A stretch of 64,000 nt of DNA, taken from the NCBI GenBank assembly GCA_004764695.1, contig SMSO01000032.1, positions 1,076,501-1,140,500 of the forward strand, in the 5' to 3' direction. A program made the translations under genes and the position numbers. Source of the stretch: Schizochytrium sp. TIO01. Taxonomy: Eukaryota > Sar > Bigyra > Thraustochytrida > Thraustochytriidae. The notes below the pieces were generated by a model, which was not told where the DNA came from, made no database searches, and was given only the letters and a program-made list of their open reading frames with translations. Shown here piece after piece: positions 1 through 11,412 of this stretch (its first letter is position 1; each line of letters opens with the position of its first letter).

Positions 1-631
1 CAAGCGGCAGAACCACCCCTTGGGTATCCAGTCTACGGGAGTGGACCGCTTGGCATATTTTAAGAGGTATCGATATATAAGAACTTATGATCATGCATGC
101 CCACCTGCAAAAAGGTAATATTTTACTTCAGATTAATAAGGAATATAAGATTGGTGCTAGCATGAAGTTTTAGGCGAGATTGAGACATTAGCATAACTAT
201 TGAGCAGAGTAAGTTCATCTGCTCTTTGTTGCAACGGACTTGGGTGTACAACAAAAGAACCAGAACAGCAATAATGAGATTTTAAGTATCATTCTAAGAA
301 CCAGGCCTCACTAGAGTCCCTGTTTATACGTAGCTCGATTGGGCTATAGCTAAAACAAAATGTTTAAGTGCAATGCAGGTATAGTAAAGAATAAAAATGA
401 TAGAAGTGATAAAAATGTGAAATTGAAAAAAATGTGATTTGTAGTGCAAAAAATAGGTATTTAGACTTGGCATGCATGAAAGCTCTTTATGCAATTTCAG
501 AAATACCGGGATTTATGATACAGCTTTTGTCATGGCAGAATCAAAAACAAAGGAAGCTTGCAGTGGTAAAGTAGATAATACGATCTGCCACGCGTATCGT
601 CTAAAGTGAAGGTTTTGATGAAAAAAAGTTC
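1..631. other. Intergenic, left edge
   Basis: AT-rich sequence downstream of the minus-strand AP2 gene. I see no open frame of note, no repeat and no RNA gene here. It should hold the 3' UTR and polyadenylation region of the AP2 gene, but I could not fix the site. Confidence 0.5.
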
Positions 632-1836
632 TTAGGAAGTCTTGGATTTAGTGACTGCCTTTCTGCGCAGGAATTCGTCGCTTGAAACTTTGGCCCTCTT
701 CTTGATGGGCTCATTTGTCCGTACATCATTATCATCCCGCCTCGCCTTTTTCGAGAAGCTCTCGTCATGCTGGTGGTGATGATACTTGCGATGGTGCTCT
801 CCACTAAAGGATCTTGAACTATTGCCACGAGAGTCTCCATCAGACCCACTTTCGGTGCTGTTGTTGGAGCCTGTGAAGTCAAACCTCGAACCGCTAGAAG
901 AAAAACCTTGGGTCTTTTCATAAGACTCGTCCGAGTCACGGCCTTTACCCATATAGCCAGAATCATCACTAAGGCTTCTTTGGTCTTTTGTTTCATCGCC
1001 GTCCGATTTATCCAAAGGAGACTTGGGGCGACGTCCCCGTTCACGTTCCCTAGCAAACTCTAGCTGTATCTCCTTTTCGATTTCGTGAGCAACCTCCTCC
1101 CGCTCCTTAGGGTCAGGAAAGTTAAGGAGGGCTTCTGCACTTGGGCCGTAAGCTTCGATCAATTTGCTATCAACCATGAGAGCTGCATGTTTCTCCGAAA
1201 TGTAAGTGCCAAGATTTTCTGTTTTGCCGTTGATCCAGGCACGTGCTACCCATCGGTGATCTCGTTTATGCCAAGACACACCACGGTAGCTACTACTGCA
1301 GCGGTTCGACTTGCGACGCTTGCGACGGCGCTTTTGGACTGCCATGGACCCCCCTGCACCGCCAGGAAAAGCATAGAGGCCTTGAGGCATGCCCATGAAG
1401 GGCGCGCCGCCAGGTTGTGGGGTCATCATTGGACCGTACTGGCCCATAGGCATACCGCCCATGTATGGTCCTGCAGGTCCCCACATTGGGATCATTGCTC
1501 CTCCACTTGGCATCATTTGTCCAGCGGATGGATCTTGCGGCGGCATCATGACAAAAATAGGTTGTCCATAGTACGATCCTGGAAAAGAAGAACCCTTTGG
1601 GGGTTCGGGCATGCCATTTGAGGTTTGGGAATTACCGTTTGGCATAGAGTTTGTGCTTTTCGTGCTTGACGCCATGGCGTTTCCATTCTGGGTATTTGTC
1701 GGAGCACTTTCAAAAATGGGACGCCCTGTACCTGGCCCCACCATGGTTGGTGTGGACAAGGATCCAGATCCAGATCCAGATCTGCTATCTTCAGAAGATC
1801 CAGAGATGCTGGAGCTAGTAGACTTGCTTCTGCTGC

Positions 1837-1884
<48 letters not shown>

Positions 1885-2647
1885 TGGTGGCGGCGGAGTT
1901 ATTGTTGCCACTGATAGCGCTGTTGTTGTTGTTGCTATTGTTGTAGTTCTGAATTCCCATGAGAAGCTGAGGAAGAGAAGACGTAGCTTGCGGTTGTGAT
2001 GGAGATTGTTGTTGTTGATATTGTTGTTGATATGACTTGCTTTGGTCAGAAGTATTTTGTGCACTCATGTATGGTGAATACGAAGAGCCCGCTTCTGGTC
2101 GTGAAGACGGCGGCTGGGAGGATTGCGGAACACTGCTAGCGAAGTGAGGCTGATTAGTAGAGTTGTTTCCAATAGCATTATCAGCGCTAGAGTTGTTATC
2201 GCCGTTGTTGGATTTAACGAAAGAGTTTTTCTGATTAATGGCCGTCTCACTTGTCTGCTGTTGTAATTCAGAGGGTGTGGGTATGGGGTGGCTGGAGGTA
2301 GTTGATGGGGCTGTCGCTGTAGATGACGCTGACGAAGGGGGAGGCTGATGGTATCCAGGAAATGGATGCCCATGGCTTTGTTGCTGCTGCATGGGCATGC
2401 CCATGGGAACAGGCATAAAGTAGGTTGGAGGGAACTTAGCCATCATGCCTTGGTTCATTTGACCAGGTTGGTTTGCAAACCACGGGTTGTAGCCGGGCTG
2501 GGGCTGTTGCTGAAGGTACATTTGACCATGGTTATAGTTGCCGTCCATGGGAAGCTGCTGCTGCTGCTGCTGCTGCTGCGGCGGCGGCGGCGCTTGTTGC
2601 TGCTGCATAGGGTACGATTGGTGGCCTCCAAAATTCATGGGATGCAT
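632..2647 (-). CDS. AP2/ERF-domain transcription regulator with polyQ/polyN tracts
   Basis: Predicted DNA-binding nuclear protein of 671 residues. The start is the first ATG (2647); the open frame extends 15 codons upstream without a Met. Residues about 440-505 form an AP2 domain: YRGVSWHKRDHRWVA, then the WING..LGTY strand and the helix with AALMVDSKLIEAYG. A basic run KRRRKRRK just before it is a likely nuclear localisation signal. The N-terminal two thirds is low complexity: a Gln run encoded by CTG/CTC-like repeats near 2551-2575, Asn/Ser runs near 1830-1950, and Met/Gly/Pro-rich stretches. The C-terminus is Ser/Asp/Lys/His-rich. Single AP2 domains of this kind occur in plants, apicomplexans and stramenopiles; the low-complexity parts probably act as activation or condensate regions (inference). 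Target genes cannot be read from the sequence. The 11 kb upstream lacks recognisable genes. Confidence 0.9.
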
Positions 2648-4310
2648 TGTTCCCTTGGTACGCCGCCCTTCAATGTCGTACCGCGGAAACAACGGTAGAC
2701 GGGGCTGTTAAATGCGTGGTCAAGTCCGGCTAGCTCAGTACTGATGAAAAGAAATGTGGCCGCAGGTGCTGCTTTGAAGGCAAATGCAAATGCAATTCAG
2801 TCAGAGCCCAAGCAAAGTTGTTTTACTTTGTAAACGATGCAACTTTGCTAAGTATGAACCCCAAAACTTTCAGAACCCTGCTGATCCAGGATCTCTTGCC
2901 AGCGACTTGGACACAATTAGCGCCCAATGTTGTCTAGATGTTTTGAGTTGGATTGTGCAAGACCTGGTGGTGGTTGGCGTTGGTTGATTATTCGTGTTAT
3001 ATCAACAACACTCAGCAAGTTGCAGGTAGCTAGCAAGGCTTACTCGACCCTGCGCACGTAGAGAACAGAGGCAAGGGGTGACCTCTTCCTTCCGCACAAG
3101 CGCAGCGCAAGGGTGTTCGTGCCGCGACTGAATGCTCGTTCGGCTTTCCTACAACAGGTACGTCGGCGCTGCTCCAGCACTAGCTCTACCCCCAGACACT
3201 CAAGAGCGTTTTGTTGAGCTTGCTCTTCCTCAACCACGAGGTTTGCGCTTTGTCCTTGCTGCTGCCGCTGCCGCTGCTCTGTCTCTGCGGGTACCACGCA
3301 GAGCTGTAAGCGAGCGCGCGATCGGCTGATTGAATAACCCAAACAAACTAGGCTTCACCGTGAAAAGCCTCGTAACTGTTTCCTGGTTTGCTTCTGCCTT
3401 GACGCAGGTTCACCCAGCTGCCTTCGCTGGCCTAGCGTCTTGTGCTCGCTGGCAAGCTCTGTGCGCTTGCTTGCTTGCTTCGGGCGTTCACTAAGTGGGA
3501 CTGCTGCACCTGCTGAAGCGGGGCGGCTCAAGGCGCGTGGGAAGGGTTCTGCACGAGGACAACTGTGACGGAGGGAATCGAAAGAGAGGCACTGCCGCGA
3601 GGTGAACGGCTGCAGCAGCCTTGCTTCGCCGCAGCTAAGAAAGCGCTCCGTTTCTGCGCCGCTATGAGGGCATCCAGATGCTTGCCTTCAAGAATTTCAA
3701 CTCCTCCTTCGCAAAACCTCTTTTCCACTGTCTTCCACAACTAGTCATGACTGCGGGAATGTGGGGCCTCTTCCCCGAGCGGCCACGCTAGACGAACTTA
3801 CCGTAATCAACTCCGAGGTTTCAGTGGCGGTGTAGAGGAATTTCTGGAATGTGGGTTCGTCTCAAAGACCACAGCCCGCGGCGCGTTGACGTTTTCAATG
3901 CAATTTAGTCCACTGTGGTCAACAGTGTTGTAAATTTGCGGTTGGAAGGCACAACTTCATTTAAAACTTTTCAAGTCAAAAACTTTTCATCTTTTCTTTT
4001 TAACAATCAGCAGATCCTCGCCACTGTGGTCAAGGTTTTTGATTTTTTTTGCCAATCTCTCCACTACACTGTGGCGCCCCTCACAGTGTAGAGTGAAGGC
4101 CGACCCCCGCTTCCCCCGTTCTCTCTGCGCTCCAGCAAGATTGGCAATGCCCTCCTCCTCGCGCCTCTTCGAACTCTCTGCCACCGCACGCTCATTTGGC
4201 AAGGCAGACTTCCACAGCGAACCCAGGCCTGTCTGTCTGTGTCTGTCGCCCTTCCTGGAGGACGCCGCCCTCTCAACCAATAATCGGCGACGCAGCTTCG
4301 TCGTCGATGA
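2648..4310. other. Intergenic region upstream of AP2 gene
   Basis: No conserved coding sequence seen. It should contain the AP2 gene promoter. A consensus donor CAG|GTACGT lies at 3157 on the plus strand, with a pyrimidine-rich acceptor ending at 3409 (gacgcag). This may be a 5' UTR or non-coding RNA intron, but the flanking open frames are short. The centre is GC-richer than the flanks. Confidence 0.4.
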
Positions 4311-4384
4311 ATCATTGAATGAATGAATGAATCAATGAATGAATAAGTGAATGGGTGATTCTTCTTCTTCGCCATCTCATTTCC

Positions 4385-4411
<27 letters not shown>
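4311..4411. repeat. Compound microsatellite (AATG)n and (CT)n
   Basis: Imperfect AATG repeats at 4311-4353 are followed by an almost pure CT run at 4384-4411. The AATG repeat read on the minus strand gives artificial HSFI-type open frames. Confidence 0.9.
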
Positions 4412-4416
<5 letters not shown>

Positions 4417-4576
4417 CTTCCTCTGCGCCCCTTCATTCACTGACCAACTACTACTCAAATGCCTAGCTACACAGCTACCGGTCTTCCTCCAAGTTGTTTG
4501 CTCTTCAGTCAAAATGTTTTTCCTTTCATAGCCTCTGTTCATATGCCCGGCTACCTAACACCTACTACGGTATTTG

Positions 4577-4607
4577 AGAAAAGAAAAGAAAAGAAAAGAG
4601 AAGAAAA
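4577..4607. repeat. (GAAAA)n microsatellite
   Basis: About five imperfect copies of the pentanucleotide AAAAG, purine-only on the plus strand. Confidence 0.8.
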
Positions 4608-4757
4608 ACTCGCTGTGTTCGAAAAACTCGAAACCTAATAAGTACTAGGAGGAGGGAGCTTGGTGGATTGAGGGAAACGTCTTCTTGCTTCGAGCAACTT
4701 CCTCTGTTCTGCGCAACTTTCTACCCTTTCCCTAAACCTGAGATCCTTGGAAAGAGA

Positions 4758-5362
4758 ATGAGTGAGGGTAAACAGCCAACTGCTGAAGAAAAGAAAGGCA
4801 CTCCTCGCAAAATCTCTTTCTCTTTAAGAAGGAAAACAAAGCAGAAAGGAAGTAAAAGTTGTTCAAGTCACGCACTTCAGCACCTCGAAGAAAGCGCGAC
4901 ATTCTGCAAAAAGGAGGTAAGCTTTTGCGGACTTTATTTTATTTTATTGTATTCTTTACTTTTTTCTTCTTTTTTTTTTGTTGCAAAAATTTGTGCAGGT
5001 GGCTGCCACAGTGTATTCGTATTTAGTTCGTGTGCAGATCATGCGAATGCGTTTCCATGCTCTCGATGCCCAAACGACTCGATCAGAAGGTGGAGAAAAT
5101 CGTATGCATACAGACAGACCCGCAGACTCGAGTGCAGGTATCGCGGACTGAGGGCGTCCAATCTAAAGATCAATCGCGCTGCCCATCAAAAAGTTTCAAC
5201 GAGGCAAAATGTGGATTACAGTAGTGCAACTCTTGTTTCTTGTCCTCTTGTTTTTTTCTTTTCTTTTTTTCAAAGAAACCTAAAATCAAACCAGAAACCC
5301 TCTTCCACTGTGCGACCCTTCTTCGCGAAGCACTGCAGGAGCAAGTTTTCAAATGCAAGTGA
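4758..5362 (+). CDS. Candidate spliced small gene or transcript, unrecognised
   Basis: Two intron-like elements stand out. Intron 1 would be 4917-4998 (82 nt): donor GAG|GTAAGC, a long T/C tract and acceptor TGTGCAG. Intron 2 would be 5138-5275: donor GCAG|GTATCG, a long pyrimidine tract and TCAAAG. An ATG at 4758 opens a 53-codon exon (MSEGKQPTAEEKKG...) that joins in phase 0 to 46 codons beginning VAATVYSYLVRVQ. Splicing intron 2 then gives a stop two codons later (about 101 aa). A second open frame in the last exon (PKIKPETLFHCATLL..., stop at 5362) looks protein-like but is out of phase with this model, so exon boundaries or coding status remain open. No family recognised. The alternatives are a spliced non-coding RNA or chance signals. 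Confidence 0.3.
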
Positions 5363-5564
5363 AATACTCGATCAATCGAGTTCCAGTACATACTCCTACT
5401 CACACAGAGAATGGATTTGCTCTTCTTTGAAGTAGCGACCCAACCGAAACCTTCTCTCTGAGCAGTACTGCAGTGCTCTTAAGTGCTCGCGAGGAAGCAA
5501 TCGTGGCATTGATCTACAGCCCCTCAAACCCTTAAATCGATCATTGAATAGCCAAGCAGCAGAT

Positions 5565-5585
5565 CCCTCCCTCCCTCCCTCCCTC
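5565..5585. repeat. (TCCC)n microsatellite
   Basis: Five tandem copies of CCTC/TCCC, pyrimidine only on the plus strand. Confidence 0.85.
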
Positions 5586-7200
5586 TTTTCTGTACGCTAT
5601 TCTTTAGGGGGCAAAAATCAGATTAAATGATTTCAACAAAATAAAACACCAAAGACACAGGGCGTGTCTCGATTCCCGAATTCACTGTTCCAATCATGCA
5701 AAAGCGCTGGTACTCTCTTCCTATCATTTCTGGCCGGCGCAACGCCTCAGCAATACGCACACATCTCCAGTTTGGGACCCGACATCGCTGTCCTGCGCGG
5801 CTTGAGAGGCGCTTTTCTGCGACTATCTCCGTCACTTGCATCTACAGCTGCCTAGCTGGAGAGCTAAAAGTAGTGCAGCTTTCGCTTCGATAAGCTAAAA
5901 AGAAAAGATAAGAAAAGACTTTTTCAAAAGATAAAAAAGCAAAATGCGAGTATGTATTTTCGTACCGCAAGCTCCTCTACCGTGGCATGCATTCGACGGT
6001 AGGTGTCATCGAGTCACGAACTGCAGGCGAACTCGTTGGTGGAGCATGGAGGGGTGCCGCTGACTGGTCCTGGGAGCGTTTTACGCCTCTTGACAGCGAA
6101 TAAGTTCTTCGCTTAGCGCAGCAGACCGCCTCAACCAACCAACTCATCAGTGCTGCTAGGGAAGGTCTTCTTCAATTTATTTTTTTTCAGGAACGCCAGA
6201 CTTCAAAAAAGTTTTAAGTTTACATAATATATAATTTTCTCCTTTTTTCAAGATTTACCAATTTTGACCGTATTGGTGGGGAAAGGAAACGAGAGAGCAG
6301 TGGCGTTTTGAGCCACCGCTGTCGCTGATGCGCAGGGTATCGCAGGGTACTACCGCACTCACAGCGCCGCCTCTGCCTCGTCTCTGCACCAAGTTGTGGC
6401 CTTTGCGAGCTGCCAGGCGTCCTAACAGCTTACCCACCGAGTGGCCCCCGAGAACGAAGGAGCGAAGCAACCCCTTGCTTGACAAAAGCACTGATAAGAA
6501 TAGCAACAACGGCAACAGCAACAGCAACACAGCAGCAGCATAAGCAGCATGAGCAGCATAAGTTTACTTGTTTATTTGTTTATTTTTTAAGTTTTAATTA
6601 AAAACTTGCATTCTAATAATACTGATTGCCTTAGGTAAGGAGGTAGGGGTAGCGATGAATAAGCACCCGGGTATTGCAAGCCTTCTTTCTCCCACAGCAG
6701 TGAAACAGGCTTTGGCCTAACATTTATTTATTTCTGCCTTCGCTCGCAAAATGACGCCCACCTCAACGTCTGTGAGTAGGCGGCCAGATCACGGCCCACC
6801 CCCTGGGTACTAGAGCAGGCCAGGTTTCCTCAGCTGGCCAACAGCTGGATCGAGTAGGTGCCTAGCTACGCCTTCGTACAGCCCTCTTCTCCTTCGCAGC
6901 GCATCGTGCGTCCGAGCGCTCCTCTCGATTTCGTGTATGTTTGAAATTTAATATTTTAATGATAATTTATTATTATTATTTTTAAAACAAATTAATTCAT
7001 AATTAAAATAGAGGAAAGCAGAGGGCCCTTCGCCACGACTATTTTTTCCGTAAGTAACCGTACCGAAACTCGTGTCGCCCCCCTTCATCGCTCTGAGAAA
7101 GTATAAAAATATTATTAAAAAAACGAAGGTGGTGTGTGATTAATTCCCAGTTACACCTAGGCACCCATGGGCGGCAGGTTACGAGTAAACAACGTTTTAA

Positions 7201-7222
7201 TATTTTTATTTTATTTTATTTT
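7201..7222. repeat. (TTTTA)n microsatellite
   Basis: About four copies of the pentanucleotide TTTTA within an AT-rich stretch. Confidence 0.75.
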
Positions 7223-7670
7223 GGAAAACACGCCTGAGGAAAAGGAGGAGTGAGAAAAGAAAAACCTGAAAGGAGAAAGGAAAGAAGAAATAGAAGGCTT
7301 CGCTGAAGAACATATTTTCCTGGTCTCACAAATGAGCTCCAACTGTCATTCTATAGCTTTCTTCGTCTGCACTCTCACAAGCAATAGCAGATACTACCTC
7401 ATGCAAGTTGCTCCCAGCGAGAAATGCAGCAGCACGAACGAGCTTCGTCTGCACAGCGGAGATGATGCACAGCAATCAACGGGGGGCTAGTAGCAGCTCA
7501 GCTACAGGGCGCGCCCAGAAGCAATGCCAGGCCTCCTGCAGCCCGGCAGCGCAAGCTTATCTATCCACCCAAACAGCGAAAAGCGGTGCCTGCCAAAGCG
7601 ATTGCTTGGGCTTTCAGGCCATCAAAGGACCCATAAATAAAAGTGCTTCGAAAAGAAAAAAAAATGAGCG

Positions 7671-7720
7671 AATGAATGAATGAATGAATGAATGAGTGAA
7701 TGAGTGAATGAGTGAATGAA
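7671..7720. repeat. (AATG)n microsatellite
   Basis: Twelve or so AATG/AGTG units in tandem; degeneration alternates AATG with AGTG in the right half, which suggests expansion of an eight-base unit. Confidence 0.9.
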
Positions 7721-7904
7721 GAAGCGAAAGAAGAAACGAACGAGGAAACGACGAACGAACCCATAAGCTGAAGGAAGGCGGTGGCATTAATCAAAGCGAC
7801 GGCGTATCAATCGATGTCAAGGCACAGATGCACAAAGACCATCGTATACGCGTCCGACGTGTGAGTGCGGGCAGGAGAAGAGACACAGACAGGCACTCAA
7901 TCAG

Positions 7905-7945
7905 AGCACTCACTCACTCACTCACTCACTCAGACACTCAGACAC
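7905..7945. repeat. (ACTC)n microsatellite
   Basis: Tandem ACTC units that decay to ACACTCAG at the right end. Confidence 0.85.
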
Positions 7946-8134
7946 GCCTTCTATCAGTGCTAGCATTTCTGGTAGGCAGTCCACGGATGGAGCCTCATCA
8001 AGTGTCAGGTGGCCTCTTAGGCAAAACCCCAGGAACTTTGCCCTGTCCACAGCACGGGCGGTGAATGAATGAAAGAATACTAAAGTTAACTCGAAATGAG
8101 CACATGAGTGGGTCAGTGAGTGCACGAATAAGTA

Positions 8135-8174
8135 AATGAATGAATGAATGAATGAATGAATGAATATGAATGAG
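8135..8174. repeat. (AATG)n microsatellite
   Basis: Second AATG array, the same unit as at 7671 and 4311 and in the same orientation. Confidence 0.9.
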
Positions 8175-9689
8175 TGGCAGAAAGAAGGAGCGAATAAGAG
8201 AAACGACGGCAAATAGAACTCGCCCAAAAGTAGGTGAGGTTACTGTGGCTACGTTAGCGAAGGGGGTTGCGCTCGGGAAGCTGACAGAGTGCCAGAGCTG
8301 CCGCTTAGAGAGCCTGGGGCACACGGCGCAGGCGGCTTCGGAGCGGCCTGCAGGGCTCAGAAGCCAAAGCCCTTCAGCCGAGCTAACTTGCTTGCTGCGA
8401 AGACTCCACAGAGCTTGCTGTAGCTCGGCGGATCAAGCTATTCCAAAGGTGATATGCCGTACTTATTACTTACTCGCCTCTCCTATCAATCCCTTTCCTG
8501 TAGGGCTCCTTTCCTGAAACTTTTATTTTACTTTAATTAAAATTAATTTTAATTGTTTTTAATTTTAAAACCAACTTAATAATAAAAATTAAAAAATAAT
8601 ATAAAACTTAAAACTTAGACGATGATAGACGGTTTGGGAGCTCTGCAGCAGAAGACAAAGAGACGAGCGTGGTCAGCTTTTGCCTTTGCCTTTGGCGGGG
8701 CTCGCCCCAAAGAGTTTTCGCGACAGGCAGACAGCTCCAAGCCAGAATTGCAGCAGTGCCTCGTACTTCTTCGCCTCCGTTCGCTCTTTGAATTCATCAC
8801 TTCGTGGCCCAAATTTATCTTTCAGGCTTCCGTGTACTCCCTCCTTCTGCTCCTCCTTTCGGGCCGGAATAAGCCGCTTTGCTGTGCCACCTCAGCTTAG
8901 GCCCTCGAGGACGACCTTGGCCTCCCTAGTCAGTGCACCGTCGGTGTATCCGACGGCCTTCGACATTTCTTTGGGCTCGAGTCGGATTGCAGAACCCTCA
9001 ATCAATCAGCTCCTGCACTCTCAACGCTAGTCAGTCAGCGGTTCTCAGCGGAGTTCCGTCTGTTTCGACGCGACAGACAGGCAGCTGCTTCCCCAGACTC
9101 TGATCCAGGGAGTCGGACTTATTATGGAGATAGGTCTGCAGAAGCAGCAGCTCTGCCCTCTTCGATGAGTGCCTCGAAGATATAAGATTGGCCTCGCGCA
9201 GAAGACTTTAGGATGGACGATGCTCTGCAGCTTCACTTCATCGACTTGCGTCGTGGGTTGAACAGCATTCGATCTCGCTTTTCTTACTCTTCAGGAGTTC
9301 TTGCACTTGCTTGCGAACCCAAACAACAAAACAGACGAAACAAGGGATCCTTTTCTTTTAGTTTTGAAAGTTTAAAGTGTTACAACTGAAGGAACTTGAC
9401 TCCCACAATGTTCCTGTCTAGGGCCCTCAACTGTTATAACGATTTCTTTCTTTTACTTTCCTGTTTCCTCTCTGCTCTGCTTCTTTTTTATTTATTTCTT
9501 TCTTTCTTCTTTTCTGCCCATCCATTGAAAGACGATGGGTGCCACGAACGAGTCTGGCAAACCCTATAATTGACGCACAGGTAACTGTAATCCATCGAGA
9601 AGAGATCAGAGGAAGCGTGGGAAGCTCGAGAACACCACTTCCGCTCGCCCTCAGACGGGTTTGATGGAGCCGCTGAGAGATCCTCCTAC

Positions 9690-9715
9690 TCTTCTCTCTC
9701 TCTCTCTCTCTCTTT
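9690..9715. repeat. (CT)n microsatellite
   Basis: CT dinucleotide run about 60 bases upstream of a TATA-like sequence. Confidence 0.85.
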
Positions 9716-9771
9716 CATTACTTTTTTCTTTCTTTCCCTTTTATCCCTTCAGCGCTTCTAGAAGCCTGAGG

Positions 9772-9781
9772 GAGATATAAA
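9772..9781 (+). promoter_or_regulatory. TATA-like element
   Basis: GATATAAAG lies about 75 bases upstream of an ATG in a good initiation context (CAAAATGG at 9855). A CT tract precedes it. It could be a core promoter for the small ORF; AT-rich chance occurrence is the alternative. Confidence 0.25.
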
Positions 9782-9854
9782 GAGAGTGGGCAAGAGTGGT
9801 AGCAGTTGACGAGACTTATACTACTCTCACTCGATCATATTCAGCCAGATCAAA

Positions 9855-10043
9855 ATGGCTAGGAATTACCTAGGAAGAGCTGCGCAACACCCAGGGAATT
9901 TCTCGCAACACCTTTGCCCGTCGATTCAGCGTGCCAGGCAAGATTTTGCATCTTACCAGACCCAGGCGCATATAAGAGTATTCGTCATCTATAGAGACTG
10001 CGGTCTTATAATAAGCGAAAGGCGAAGATTTTACCGTCGTTGA
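9855..10043 (+). CDS. Candidate 62-aa small protein
   Basis: ATG in strong context after a TATA-like box. The N-terminus (MARNYLGRAAQHPGNF) is Arg-rich without acidic residues and could be a mitochondrial presequence (inference). No family recognised. The reading frame may end earlier if a splice site near 9965 is used. Support is limited to context and composition. Confidence 0.25.
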   Translation: MARNYLGRAAQHPGNFSQHLCPSIQRARQDFASYQTQAHIRVFVIYRDCGLIISERRRFYRR

Positions 10044-10124
10044 GGTGAAACAGCCCTGTCTCAGCTTGGACATTCTTACTTCTAGTATATACATTTATTT
10101 ATCTTCTAAATCAGGTCGTGCCTT

Positions 10125-10150
10125 ATCACGAATCACGAATCACGAATCAT
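10125..10150. repeat. (ATCACGA)3 tandem repeat
   Basis: Three perfect copies of a seven-base unit ATCACGA, followed by a diverged echo (CCGTGAATCG) of the reverse motif about 12 bases later. Confidence 0.8.
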
Positions 10151-10376
10151 AGGAACCGTGAATCGTCTCGAGTCAGAGCGAGCGTGATGGAGCTGAGAGG
10201 AGCAGCACCTTGCCGCAGCTTCTCACGCAGTCTCCCGTGCTCTTTGTAGCAGAGGGTCTCAGAAATCATTAAGAAGTGGAGGCCTTAGTTCCTGTTTTCG
10301 ATTATTTTAATTCTTTAGAGAAGAGCTTTTGTTTGACTTTAATTTTAAAAAAGAAAGTAAAAGTTTTGAAAAGTAA

Positions 10377-10757
10377 TTGAATTTTAAGAGAGAATACACT
10401 CGAAAAGCTCTCCGGTCAATCCAACTTCAACTTGAAGGCAACGATTGCTATGAAAAGTGCTTACTTTGCTTGTTTTGCTTGCTGCAAGGTGGGAAGCACT
10501 CAAACACGCAAGCAGAGAGAAAACCACCCGTACCTACTTTCGTCCAGCAAGCGACAAAGAGTAAAGTAAGTCAGTCGCAAAGTTATCCACGATATGCGAC
10601 CCTCAGCCTTGCCGTGTCTTTTGTCTCTCTAGCTAGAGTTTTCATCACTGCACAAATAAAACAACTTTATTATAATTACTTTCATAAAAGTGTAAGTAGG
10701 TTTTCATCGTTCTTTATTTTCAATCCTATCAAATCATACATCGTTCAAGTTGAATAA
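10377..10757 (+). other. Candidate spliced transcript with two consensus introns
   Basis: Donor AAA|GTAAGT at 10566 pairs with a pyrimidine-rich acceptor TCTCTCTAG ending at 10632 (67 nt). Donor AGT|GTAAGT at 10692 pairs with TTCAAG ending at 10749 (58 nt). An upstream acceptor-like TTGCTTGCTGCAAG ends at 10498. Intron sizes match the 54-195 nt introns inferred for conserved genes in this window. No reading frame through the exons stays open for long: one gives ...QATKSK|LEFSSLHK then stop. I therefore call a transcript rather than a protein gene. Confidence 0.3.
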
Positions 10758-11360
10758 GAACCTGCAATGAAAAAATAGAATTATTATTCTTCTGAGAGAA
10801 AAGAAAAGGGAGATCTTTAGGTGTGAAACTTTCTCCCGTTTCTTTCTTTTCATCTGGGTAGTTGGCTAACACACACATTCTAATTTTATTCCTGCTTCGC
10901 GATGCCGAGGTTCGTTAGAAAGCTCTATGCAGTAGGTTGCTTAGACCATAGAGTACTAAGCTTTGGCCTTTTCGTGCGTAGCTTTCCCCGGGGAAGGGCC
11001 TGAACAGCCATCCCACACGCGTCCGAGCGAGCGGTCGTCCGTTCCAGCGAGCGCCAGTCTGTCCGCGCCCCCCGCGAAATAAGCACGTCCTCCTGGCCTC
11101 CAGTCGGCTGCACCGCCTGCGCTCGCTCCCGGGCCGGCGAGCCACCGGTCATGCTTCCCCTCCAGCCCGCCCGAACGACACCGCGAGAGGAGGCAGGAAG
11201 AGATTTAACCACAGCCCTCCACACCGATCGTGTGGGTGTGAGGCAGTGGGCGCGCCCGCTGTGGGCCCGAGGGCCGTGCTGGAAGCGGCGAGGGAGGGGT
11301 TGAAGATTTCGATGCTCTGGCATTAGCGCCGCAGGATGGCGCAGTCAGTGGAGAACGCAG

Positions 11361-11382
11361 CACGAACGAACGAACGAACGAA
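11361..11382. repeat. (AACG)n microsatellite
   Basis: Five tandem copies of CGAA/AACG. Confidence 0.85.
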
Positions 11383-11412
11383 TTAATCCATCCATACAGT
11401 TGGCCTAACTAG

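Larger units (their letters stand above)
5363..9771. other. Intergenic, microsatellite-rich
   Basis: No conserved protein, tRNA or rRNA recognised. It contains GC-richer islands of a few hundred bases alternating with AT-rich blocks (6940-7015, 8520-8620), several tetranucleotide repeats listed separately, and pyrimidine-tract acceptor-like sites such as TTTTTTTTCAG ending at 6190. Open frames here are short and many arise from the repeats. Confidence 0.4.

Noticed and set aside
2728-2800. tRNA-like A box (GGCTAGCTCAGT)
   Set aside because: No pairing D stem, no anticodon arm and no GTTCRANNC B box at the right distance.
4668-5435. 255-codon plus-strand ORF
   Set aside because: It reads straight through two intron-like pyrimidine tracts, giving runs of Phe/Leu/Ser; splicing is the better explanation.
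7561-8324. Minus-strand ORFs with repeated HSFI/HSLI units
   Set aside because: They are translations of AATG microsatellites, not membrane proteins.
10125-10150. Direct repeats considered as a CRISPR array
   Set aside because: Units are seven bases, adjacent, with no spacers; the genome is eukaryotic.
10915-11323. 132-codon minus-strand ORF in a GC-rich island
   Set aside because: Arg/Pro/Gly-rich with overlapping open frames; no domain, typical of GC-rich chance ORFs.
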